From Saprospiraceae bacterium (GTDB taxonomy: Bacteria > Bacteroidota > Bacteroidia > Chitinophagales > Saprospiraceae), in assembly GCA_020848995.1 (NCBI GenBank), contig JADLHA010000012.1, positions 1 through 51,241 on the forward strand: 51,241 nucleotides of DNA. The letters are read 5' to 3'. Positions within the stretch are counted from its first letter, which is position 1. Each line of letters opens with the position of its first letter. A program made the position numbers and the translations under genes. A model generated the notes under the pieces. That model was not told the DNA's origin. It did not search any database and saw only the letters and a list, made by a program, of their open reading frames with translations. Below, one piece after another: positions 9,689 through 16,814 of the stretch.

Positions 9689-10432
9689 TCAATAGTAGCT
9701 GAAGTGCTGTGTGGCCGACAGATTCAAGTCGATGAAGGTGCGCACCGTGGCGATGCGGCCTCCGGAGTCGTAGTCGTATTCGTAGCGATAGGTGACCGAC
9801 TGGTTGGCGGAGTGGTCGGTACGGACGACCTGAGTGTTGACGTTTGCGGAGGATTTTCCGAGGTAGGCTTGCCCTTGGGCGGCATGTCCAAGGCTGTTGG
9901 GGTGCCCCGTGTCATACGCGTTGGCCTGGCTGTAATCGAGACTTCCGTTGTGGCCGTAGGAATAAGAAGCCACTTCGTTACCGCCGGTGTATGAGTGTAC
10001 ATGCCGGCTCACCAGCGCATTGCCGCCGTCGTATTCGCGCAGCTCCACGCGGTATCCGTCGCCGTCGTAGCTAACGCCGGTCAGCAGTTGGCCGTCGCTG
10101 CGGGCCGAAGAGTCGACGAGGCCGGTCGTGCCGAGGAAGTAGGTCACCTCGGAATACAGGAAGGGGCCGGAGTAACTGCGCTCGATGATCTGACCGCTGA
10201 GGTATTCCAGAGTAATGCTGTCGCCCGAGCTGAACAGGCTGCGCGTCAACCGTCGCTGGCCGTCGTAAAAGTAGTTGACCGTCAGATCCGGCGTTCCGGA
10301 TTGTTCGAAGCCGATGACCTGTGTTTTGACGAGGGCCACGTCGCCGGATGGCGGGTCGGGGTCGTCGTCTTTGGAACAAGAAAGTGCAAGGAGGCAGCTC
10401 CCGGCAAGAAGAAGGTTAAATGCATTTTTCAT
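9689..10432 (-). CDS. Putative lipoprotein with YD/RHS-like strands (DUF4595-like)
   Basis: 247 aa from ATG 10432. The frame is open 56 codons further upstream, but only this start gives a proper lipoprotein signal: 'MKNAFNLLLAGSCLLALSC' followed by SKDDD, with Cys 19 as lipidation site. An acidic stretch after the Cys is typical of lipoproteins sent to the cell surface in Bacteroidota. The rest is rich in Tyr, Gly and Asp with alternating strands ('YFYDGQRRLTRSL', 'YEYDYDSGGRIATV') that resemble YD/RHS units and the Bacteroidota DUF4595 group. It is probably an outer-membrane lipoprotein of unknown role. It appears to be a single-gene unit with its own promoter. Confidence 0.7.
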   Translation of the reverse strand: MKNAFNLLLAGSCLLALSCSKDDDPDPPSGDVALVKTQVIGFEQSGTPDLTVNYFYDGQRRLTRSLFSSGDSITLEYLSGQIIERSYSGPFLYSEVTYFLGTTGLVDSSARSDGQLLTGVSYDGDGYRVELREYDGGNALVSRHVHSYTGGNEVASYSYGHNGSLDYSQANAYDTGHPNSLGHAAQGQAYLGKSSANVNTQVVRTDHSANQSVTYRYEYDYDSGGRIATVRTFIDLNLSATQHFSYY

Positions 10433-10490
10433 TTTGTTTGGTTTTGTATAAAAGGATTGACCCCTGAATCGGTCAGTGGCCCTTCTCCTA

Positions 10491-10520
10491 TAAAGATACT
10501 TCTTTCCAAAGTTCCGGCAA
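10491..10520 (-). promoter_or_regulatory. Promoter of the DUF4595-like lipoprotein
   Basis: On the minus strand, TTG (10520-10518) is followed after 19 nt by TATCTTTA (10498-10491), one base off the TAnnTTTG consensus. The predicted leader is about 50 nt. This is one of only two sites in the window where both the -33 and -7 elements have good spacing. Confidence 0.5.
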
Positions 10521-10682
10521 CACTGCACATGCAATTTAGGCAGGATTTTGAAGCATCCACCCAACGGTTTCAGCAACGGCGATGAATGTTCCCCGGCCAT
10601 TTGCGGGATGTTGCTTTGGATGATTCTATTGATTTACGATACTGCCTTTGAAAGTCGCTGCACTGCGAACCTGAGGTATTCT

Positions 10683-11894
10683 TTACGTTTTGTTTGGCGG
10701 GTCTGGCTTTCCTGTGACCTGTTCCCAGATTCTCCATGCGGTCTTCTTGTCTATTCCGGCTTCTGCAGCGAGCTTGTTGATGTCCGGATCTTTTTTATTG
10801 TTGTAAAATGACGCGGCAAGTTCCATGAAATGGTTCAACTTCCCGGATTCTTCCGATATGCCTTCCCCTTCATTTTCTCTAAATAAGCCCTCATACGGGT
10901 TGAGGGTTATTTTTTTGTTCAAAATTGTTTCTGCCGTCGACAGCATAACCAGCGACACTGCCACGTCGGGTTCCTCGCTGAGATCACAGCCTGCCCTTTT
11001 CAATGCTTTTGTCAGCTCCAAAAATCCCGCTTCGGTTAAAGCGGTCCGACGGAGGTCTCCATTGTGTTGGTTGTAATATGCAATGGCATAGTGCGGAAAT
11101 TCCCCCATTTTCACGTGAGTGAACCGGAAAACATCATTCCTCCTTTTGGACGAAAATTGCTTGTTGAGCTTCTCTGCCGGAAGTTGCTTCACTACATCGG
11201 TCGCCTGCAAGTGAAGGATTAGATGTCCCCTTGAAACGACTGCCGGAGAAACTGCGGCCGACAACAACATAAAGAATGGGTAAGGATTGTGCTCTACCTC
11301 CTTTGTCACTAAGTCTTCGTTTACTGCAAAAGCATTCAGCTCAGAAGCAAAAAAGATGATGTCGTCTGCCGTGAAAACCCTAAATGGTATGATCAGACCG
11401 TAGGTTTGCCAGCATTGTCCATTGAACGAGATCAGGATAAACCACATCCTTGGCTGGAATTCGGCCTCCGTGGCTTTCATACCGGGAGAATAAAGCAGGT
11501 ATCGCTCACCCGTCATTACGTCTTGCATCTCAAAAAACTCATCCTCGGGTTTATGGATGATCTCAGCAAAACTGTAACGCCATGGTTTCAAGGACTGAAC
11601 CTCAAGAAATGCGTATTGATCGCCAGGCAGGTCCCTGATTTCCGGGCGGTTCAAATATTTTGCGATGTACCCGCCCTTTTTAAAAATCCGGTGTGCAATG
11701 TATTCTGCCTTCAAAGACCCGAGATACGACTTTGGCAAGGTCCTGACAACTCTTTTGTATTTCTTCTCCAGGGCATCCGCTTCACGTCCGAGATTTTCCT
11801 TAATGGCGAAGTAATAGAGCAAATTATCGTCAAGTACTTTTCGGCTCAGAGCGCTCATCTCCCCACAGTAGGCTTTGATTTCTGAAAATTTCAT
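10683..11894 (-). CDS. Unrecognised 403-aa protein with C-terminal helix-turn-helix-like segment
   Basis: I do not recognise this family. There is no signal peptide or membrane segment, so it is probably cytoplasmic. Residues 1-80 are Lys/Arg- and Leu-rich and helical; the middle (about 90-280) looks like a mixed alpha/beta domain; the final 30 residues ('DPDINKLAAEAGIDKKTAWRIWEQV') fit a short HTH-like segment. Codon use looks more AT-rich than in neighbours (runs such as TTATTTTTTTGTTC near 10905). It stands alone downstream (in tRNA orientation) of tRNA-Phe, separated by a tandem repeat, which suggests acquired DNA. The start at ATG 11894 is the first in frame. Confidence 0.6.
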   Translation of the reverse strand: MKFSEIKAYCGEMSALSRKVLDDNLLYYFAIKENLGREADALEKKYKRVVRTLPKSYLGSLKAEYIAHRIFKKGGYIAKYLNRPEIRDLPGDQYAFLEVQSLKPWRYSFAEIIHKPEDEFFEMQDVMTGERYLLYSPGMKATEAEFQPRMWFILISFNGQCWQTYGLIIPFRVFTADDIIFFASELNAFAVNEDLVTKEVEHNPYPFFMLLSAAVSPAVVSRGHLILHLQATDVVKQLPAEKLNKQFSSKRRNDVFRFTHVKMGEFPHYAIAYYNQHNGDLRRTALTEAGFLELTKALKRAGCDLSEEPDVAVSLVMLSTAETILNKKITLNPYEGLFRENEGEGISEESGKLNHFMELAASFYNNKKDPDINKLAAEAGIDKKTAWRIWEQVTGKPDPPNKT

Positions 11895-11994
11895 CCTGAT
11901 CCATTTGTAAACAAATGAACGGAAAAAACTTTGATAAACAAAGGTCGGATAGCATTGCCCCAGGAAAAGGTCGGCCTAATAGGGGATTGAAAAT

Positions 11995-12062
11995 GCTGGC
12001 TTCGGCTCCGCTGGCTTCGGCTCCGCTGGCTTCGACTCCGCTGGCTTCGACTCCGCTCAGCC
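11995..12062. repeat. Four copies of a 15-bp tandem repeat
   Basis: GCTGGCTTCGGCTCC occurs twice (11995-12024), then a variant with one G-to-A change twice (12025-12054), plus a partial unit. It lies between the unknown 403-aa gene and tRNA-Phe and is followed by a CA-rich tract (about 12100-12125). No spacers are present, so it is not a CRISPR. No gene is evident over it. Confidence 0.85.
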
Positions 12063-12137
12063 AGCGGTGTAAAATGCCACTTCGTGTGGCTTTCTCCTTA
12101 CACACACACACTCACACTCACACCCATGCCGGATTCG

Positions 12138-12210
<73 letters not shown>

Positions 12211-12465
12211 GGATTTGCTCAGGCGCCATGGTTCAGGCGCCAAAACGGGCAGCAAAGATAGTCGATTGGCTGAAATTCGCAAGCGAGGACCCTTTAAGGG
12301 GGCGGCCGGTGAAGAAAAAAGGCGGGCTCCGGAATCGATCCAAAACGGGGGGCTCTTGTGAGGCAAATAAGCCCACAAAGGGGCCGGGGAAGTGTATTTT
12401 AGGTTGGTGAACGCTCGCTCTCCATGTTAAAGCTCAAAGAACTCCGTCCCCATGCGCCAAAGGGC

Positions 12466-12473
12466 TACCTTTG
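12466..12473 (+). promoter_or_regulatory. -7 element directly before the MtfA-like gene (leaderless)
   Basis: TACCTTTG matches TAnnTTTG and ends three bases before ATG 12477. If active, transcription would start at or next to the start codon, giving a leaderless mRNA. It also argues against the in-frame TTG at 12471 as a start. Confidence 0.5.
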
Positions 12474-12476
12474 GAG

Positions 12477-13280
12477 ATGCCTTCGCGTCGATTGCAAACG
12501 CTTTGCGCGCTGATCTTCCTGCTTTGTCTTTGGCTGACTGACAAACAGGAGGAATCCAGTCTGTGGGTGCTCCTCCCCGCCGGTGCCCTGGTGGTGGCGA
12601 GTTTTATCCTGGGCGATTTGGTCAACGCCTGGTGGTTTAAAAGGCATCCGCCGGAGCTCAGCTCCTACGAGAAAGCCTGGCTGGATCGCTTTGCCCCCTA
12701 TGTTGCCCGGCTTGATCCAGATGCCAGGAAACGGGCGGAGGCTGGTCTTGCGCGCGACCTGATCGAGAAAGAATTTATCCACATGGGGGAGCAGGACATT
12801 CCGGGGGAATGGAAGCTCATGGCCTTGGCACCGGCAGCCTACCTCAGTGTCGGTTTTGACAACCCCAAGGCCCGCCGGTACAGCCGCATCGTTTTTTACA
12901 ACCACCCTTTCCCGAGTCCAAACCAGGACTACCTGCACATTTCGGAAACCGAGCACGACGACGGGGTGATCATCCTGGCGATACCCCAACTAGAAGCTGC
13001 CCACCATCAGGCCTCCGCCCATTTCAACATCGCACTCTACCAGTGGGGGGAGGTCTTTACGCAGATTTACCCGCCGCCGGCAGACTGGTCGCAACAAGAT
13101 TCAGACCTCGTCGCCCGTTGCTGCGAGACCCTGGGCACAACGGAACCCGCACTTTGTAAATATCTCGGCCAGCCAGCGCTGCTCCCCGGTGCTCTCGCCG
13201 TTTACTGCGCGGTGTTGCATCCGGGAGTACTCAAATTTGCCGACCACTATGTTGCCCAATACAAAAAAAACGATCGTTAG
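12477..13280 (+). CDS. MtfA-like (M90-like) membrane protein lacking the HExxH zinc motif
   Basis: 267 aa. Two hydrophobic segments (about 6-20 and 29-48) precede a domain that resembles MtfA/peptidase M90: 'RKRAEAGLARDLIEKEFIHMG', 'WKLMALAPAAYLSVGF' and 'RYSRIVFYNHPF' correspond in order to the family's N-terminal blocks. Where the family has its 'HEFAH' zinc motif this protein reads 'NIALYQWGEVF', so it is predicted not to be a peptidase of that type. E. coli MtfA binds the regulator Mlc; a binding-only role here is inference. The start is ATG 12477 rather than TTG 12471 because the promoter element overlaps the latter. The gene ends in a copy of the CGTTAGTATA palindrome and overlaps the DUF547 gene. 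Confidence 0.6.
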   Translation: MPSRRLQTLCALIFLLCLWLTDKQEESSLWVLLPAGALVVASFILGDLVNAWWFKRHPPELSSYEKAWLDRFAPYVARLDPDARKRAEAGLARDLIEKEFIHMGEQDIPGEWKLMALAPAAYLSVGFDNPKARRYSRIVFYNHPFPSPNQDYLHISETEHDDGVIILAIPQLEAAHHQASAHFNIALYQWGEVFTQIYPPPADWSQQDSDLVARCCETLGTTEPALCKYLGQPALLPGALAVYCAVLHPGVLKFADHYVAQYKKNDR

Positions 13281-14028
13281 TATAAAATTTTCCTCTTTGA
13301 AAACGCAGGCACTGATCCTCCTACTTTCTTTCGCGCTGGAGGCAGTTGCCCAGGTTCCCAAACATGAGAAGTGGGACGTCCTTTTGCGTGAGCATGTCCG
13401 CAACGACGGATGGGTCAACTACGGTGGATTTACCCGCGACAGCACCCGTCTAAAGAATTACCTCGACGGCCTTTCCAGGCAAATACCCCAGACGAATTGG
13501 TCAAAAGAGGATGCCATGGCCTACTGGATCAACGCATACAATGCCTATACGGTACTGCTGATCCTGCGCCATCCGGGAATCCAAAGCATCAAAGACATTG
13601 CCTCCCCTACCGTGAAAACCGGCAGCCCCTGGGACCTGCCATTTATCAGGCTCGAAGGAAGGCCCTACACACTCAATGCACTGGAGCACGACATTTTGAG
13701 AAAGCAATTCCCCGATCCACGGATCCATGCGGTGCTGGTTTGTGCGGCCCGCTCCTGCCCACGTCTGCACAACCGGGCCTACACTGGTGCCCGGCTGGAT
13801 GAACAACTCACGGCGCAAAGCCGCAGTTTTCTTGCAGACCCCTTTCGCAATGTCATCGGCAAACGCAAGGCCCGTCTTTCCAAGATTTTCCAATGGTACG
13901 CTGCAGATTTCGGAGCAGAAAATGGCGTCAAGCTGTTTCTGAAGCACTACGGCCCCGTATCCATCCCTGCAAAGGGGTATTCCATCCGCTATTTGGAATA
14001 CGACTGGTCGCTGAACGGCGATTTTTAA
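13249..14028 (+). CDS. Secreted DUF547-domain protein
   Basis: 259 aa from ATG 13249, which overlaps the previous gene by 32 bp. An in-frame TTG at 13297 would give a cleaner signal peptide ('MKTQALILLLSFALEAVAQ') and no overlap, so the true start is uncertain. The mature part carries the DUF547 signatures 'AYWINAYNAYTVLLIL' and 'DPRIHAVLVCAARSCPRL' followed by 'AYTGARLDEQL'. The family's function is not established; the conserved Cys, His and Arg residues suggest an enzyme-like pocket. Export to the periplasm is predicted. It is probably co-transcribed with the MtfA-like gene. Confidence 0.8.
   Translation: MLPNTKKTIVSIKFSSLKTQALILLLSFALEAVAQVPKHEKWDVLLREHVRNDGWVNYGGFTRDSTRLKNYLDGLSRQIPQTNWSKEDAMAYWINAYNAYTVLLILRHPGIQSIKDIASPTVKTGSPWDLPFIRLEGRPYTLNALEHDILRKQFPDPRIHAVLVCAARSCPRLHNRAYTGARLDEQLTAQSRSFLADPFRNVIGKRKARLSKIFQWYAADFGAENGVKLFLKHYGPVSIPAKGYSIRYLEYDWSLNGDF
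13269..13284. repeat. Dispersed palindrome copy, end of MtfA-like gene
   Basis: AACGATCGTTAGTATA; the first ten bases are a perfect palindrome. It overlaps the stop codon (TAG) of the MtfA-like gene and lies inside the overlap with the next gene. Confidence 0.6.
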
Positions 14029-14046
14029 GGAGAGTATCCTGCCTGC

Positions 14047-14069
14047 TTTTCTTTGCGACAAAGGAAAGT
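14047..14069. terminator. Hairpin between converging genes
   Basis: A TTTTCTTTG arm (from 14047) pairs with CAAAGGAAA across the short loop CGA, with one wobble pair, in the 134-bp gap between the DUF547 gene and the converging FG-GAP gene. There is no long T run; it is a modest terminator candidate. Confidence 0.35.
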
Positions 14070-14162
14070 AACAAGCCAAATTCCATGGAATGAACACGCT
14101 CCAAAGAAAAGATGCTCCTTCAGCGCATAATGCCAAATGAGCTCATGACTTTTCCCCAAGCC

Positions 14163-16628
14163 TCATCGCTTGATCATCGCCTGTTGCAGGTGGTGGTCGC
14201 CATCGGTGATGCGAAGCCAATATTGACCGGGTGGCAAATCTGCAACGTCCACTGACCAGGTGCCCCGTGGGTCGAGATGGTCCTTATGCATTGCCGTCCT
14301 TCCGAATACATCGAATATGAACAACTCCGCATGATTCCAGTCGTTGCGAGTGGTCTCGATCAGCAGTACATCATCAACCGGATTGGGATATATGGCCAGA
14401 TCCGGTCTGTTGTATGATTGATGGCGGCGAATGTCTGAAGTCTGATGCTCCGAACCTGAATAAACTGAAATCGTCCTTCCCTCAGGGTTAATTTGCAAGG
14501 ATTCCGGATCCAGCATGCGCAGTTGGCCGATTTGTTCCCGCCGAAATGACCCTCCCGAAGGCAGCGTGGTAAACCATCCGCTGACCACAGCAGAATGATA
14601 GCTGGCACACCTGCTCTTCACCTGATAATGGCTCAGCGCATTGGCTGCCAATCCATCGAACAGGTGTTCGTTGCCTGGTCCGCTTGCGTTTTCCCAGTTG
14701 CTCCACGGACCCCAGACACCAGGAGAAACTTCCTGTCTTATTCGCAATTGGGAAAGCGTCGCGCATAAGCCCTCGTCCCATCCTGCGCGCGCTGAAATTT
14801 CGGTTACATCATAATGATGAACGCTGGTCGGAGTTCCGCATTCGTAAGGGGCTACCGTCACTTTTTGGGTGCAACTCCGCTTATTGTTGGACAGGTCAGT
14901 AATCGTCCACTTGACGAGGGTGACGCCAACCGGATAAACAGCAGGAGCGTTGTTCGAAGGAGGTCCGTACAGTCCGCAATTGTCGGAAGTTACCGGGTTG
15001 CCAAGGGATAGTTCGTCATTATCCATTTCGCACATGCCCTCTCCTGTCTGAACCGAAATGTTCGGAGGACAGCTCATCGCCGGCTTTTCCAGATCATTTA
15101 CCTGAACGGTAAAATTGCAGTAGACCGTTTCACATGAATTTTCGGCCTTAATACTAACGTTCGTAAGTCCCTTATTCAGGGGTACCTGGCTGCCCGTTCC
15201 TACACCGGAGGCCATGGTCGCTCCGGTAAACAGGTATGACATATCGGGTTGTGGGGTTCCCGTCGCCGAAGCGAGGTAATTGAGGACTCTGCTGCATGTA
15301 CTGGGATCGGTACTCACGGTTGTTGGAGCGGGGCAATCGGTGAAGGCCGGTGGCGCGCAGAGCGGGTTGTTGTACACCCTTGCTTGTCCGGAGTTGGTCC
15401 CTCCTGCATCACTTTCAGGTGCCCCGATGACCATTGTAGTTCCGTCATCCGACATACCGAGCGAAAATCCTGAAGCATCGCCCCAGGCTTCGCCGTCAAT
15501 ATCTGCTCCGACCTGACCCCAGGTGCCTCCTTCCCATTTAAATACCCGGACGTGTCCTGCGCCTATGGCAGAACCATCGTTTTTAGGGGCTCCAATGGCA
15601 ACGCGCGTACCATCGTCGCTGAGGGCAACCGCGTATCCACTTTCGTCGCTAAAGGCTTCACCATCGATGTCACCGCCCATTTGTGTCCAGCTTCCACTTG
15701 CGTATTCGTACACGCGCACATGACCCTTGTATCCCAGGTTGTGGGGGGCTCCAACAGCCAACCGGTTGCCATCTCCGGAAAGAGCAACAGCGCTTCCGAA
15801 CCAATCAGTCTCCGCTTCGCCCTCTATTCCCTGGCCCTTTTGTATCCAATTTCCACCTACCATTGAAAAAACGCGCACTTTGCCCTTCCCATTTGGGCCT
15901 TTATAGGGAGCCCCCGCCGCAAAGGTCAATCCGTCATCCGAGCATGCTACGGATTGTCCAAAGTATTCTGCTGCGCTTTCTCCAGGGACATCCAGTCCCA
16001 ACTGCACCCATGCTCCGTTGCTAAACTGATATGCCCTGACGGCTCCTACACTTGCTCCCCATGAAGCTCCCGGAGCTCCTGCCACAAATGTGCCTCCATC
16101 ATTGGAAATGGCGATCGACCTTCCGAAATAGTCAAATCCGGTTTTACCGTCGATGTTGCTGCCCATCTTTACCCAGTTCCCGTTTACATATTGGAAGACG
16201 CGCACGCGGCCCATCCTGTTTTGGATGGCCGTACAGGATGGGGATCCGATCGCTACGATGTTACCATCGTAGGAGAGGGAAACTGCACCGCCCGAGCCTT
16301 CAATGTCAGAGTCGCCGTCAATGGCGTTGCCATAATTTGTCCAGGCCCCATTCTGCCATTTGTAGATTTTCACTCTTCCCCGTTCAAATCCACCGGCGTG
16401 TTCGCCTGGAATTCCCACAGCAACGACGCTTCCGTCGCCTGAAATAGCACTTGCAATACCGAGTTGTACCCAAGCTGGCGATCCTTCGATATCACCACCC
16501 ATTTGAGTCCACTGTGAAGACACTCTGTCCGTTGTGAGTGCCATCAGTGCCATCAGTGCGATGATCCAATACAAAGCGGACAACAACTGCTTTGCCAACA
16601 TTTTTTGAGTCAACAGATCCTGTAACAT
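14163..16628 (-). CDS. FG-GAP propeller / HYR protein with T9SS sorting domain
   Basis: 821 aa. The N-terminal signal ends near residue 39 (VSSQ); M10 is an alternative start. Seven repeats of about 55 aa follow (about 40-430), each with 'W.QMG.DIDG', 'S.DG..VA.GAP' and 'G.VRV' motifs, as in FG-GAP/integrin-alpha-like beta-propellers. Next come a HYR-type pair (about 445-620; 'CPPNISVQTGEGMC', 'VTLVKWTITDLSNN'), a fibronectin-like stretch ('HYDVTEISARAGWDEGLCATLSQLRIR') and a Por sorting domain in the last 78 residues ('LAIYPNPVDDVLLIE...LPPGQYWLRI'). Outer-surface location through T9SS is expected; a role in adhesion is inference. A copy of the dispersed palindrome (15152-15168) lies within the HYR coding region in frame. 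Confidence 0.9.
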   Translation of the reverse strand: MLQDLLTQKMLAKQLLSALYWIIALMALMALTTDRVSSQWTQMGGDIEGSPAWVQLGIASAISGDGSVVAVGIPGEHAGGFERGRVKIYKWQNGAWTNYGNAIDGDSDIEGSGGAVSLSYDGNIVAIGSPSCTAIQNRMGRVRVFQYVNGNWVKMGSNIDGKTGFDYFGRSIAISNDGGTFVAGAPGASWGASVGAVRAYQFSNGAWVQLGLDVPGESAAEYFGQSVACSDDGLTFAAGAPYKGPNGKGKVRVFSMVGGNWIQKGQGIEGEAETDWFGSAVALSGDGNRLAVGAPHNLGYKGHVRVYEYASGSWTQMGGDIDGEAFSDESGYAVALSDDGTRVAIGAPKNDGSAIGAGHVRVFKWEGGTWGQVGADIDGEAWGDASGFSLGMSDDGTTMVIGAPESDAGGTNSGQARVYNNPLCAPPAFTDCPAPTTVSTDPSTCSRVLNYLASATGTPQPDMSYLFTGATMASGVGTGSQVPLNKGLTNVSIKAENSCETVYCNFTVQVNDLEKPAMSCPPNISVQTGEGMCEMDNDELSLGNPVTSDNCGLYGPPSNNAPAVYPVGVTLVKWTITDLSNNKRSCTQKVTVAPYECGTPTSVHHYDVTEISARAGWDEGLCATLSQLRIRQEVSPGVWGPWSNWENASGPGNEHLFDGLAANALSHYQVKSRCASYHSAVVSGWFTTLPSGGSFRREQIGQLRMLDPESLQINPEGRTISVYSGSEHQTSDIRRHQSYNRPDLAIYPNPVDDVLLIETTRNDWNHAELFIFDVFGRTAMHKDHLDPRGTWSVDVADLPPGQYWLRITDGDHHLQQAMIKR
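15152..15168. repeat. Dispersed palindrome copy in FG-GAP/HYR gene
   Basis: TACTAACGTTCGTAAGT on the plus strand; inside coding sequence, in frame (LTNVSI). Confidence 0.55.
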
Positions 16629-16765
16629 GATTGAATTTTTTTAAATGAATATTTGTCAGAATGTAGGGTGATTCAACAGGAACGCGTGAGTTTGCAAAAA
16701 AGGAAGTGAAACAACGTTTACAAAAAGCGCTGTATTTATATCCGGTGTTTTTCACAAATGCGCAA

Positions 16766-16806
16766 CGGAAAAAGCGGGTGCCCCTTGAAGGCGCACCCGT
16801 CTTTTC
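16766..16806 (-). terminator. Terminator of the BNR-propeller gene
   Basis: On the minus strand, CGGGTGC pairs with GCACCCG (plus-strand positions 16793-16799 and 16775-16781), followed by a run of five Ts. It lies just after the minus-strand stop at 16815. Confidence 0.65.
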
Positions 16807-16814
16807 ATTAAAAC

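Noticed and set aside
11995-12062. CRISPR-like repeat
   Set aside because: Units of 15 bp are directly adjacent with no spacers and no cas genes nearby.
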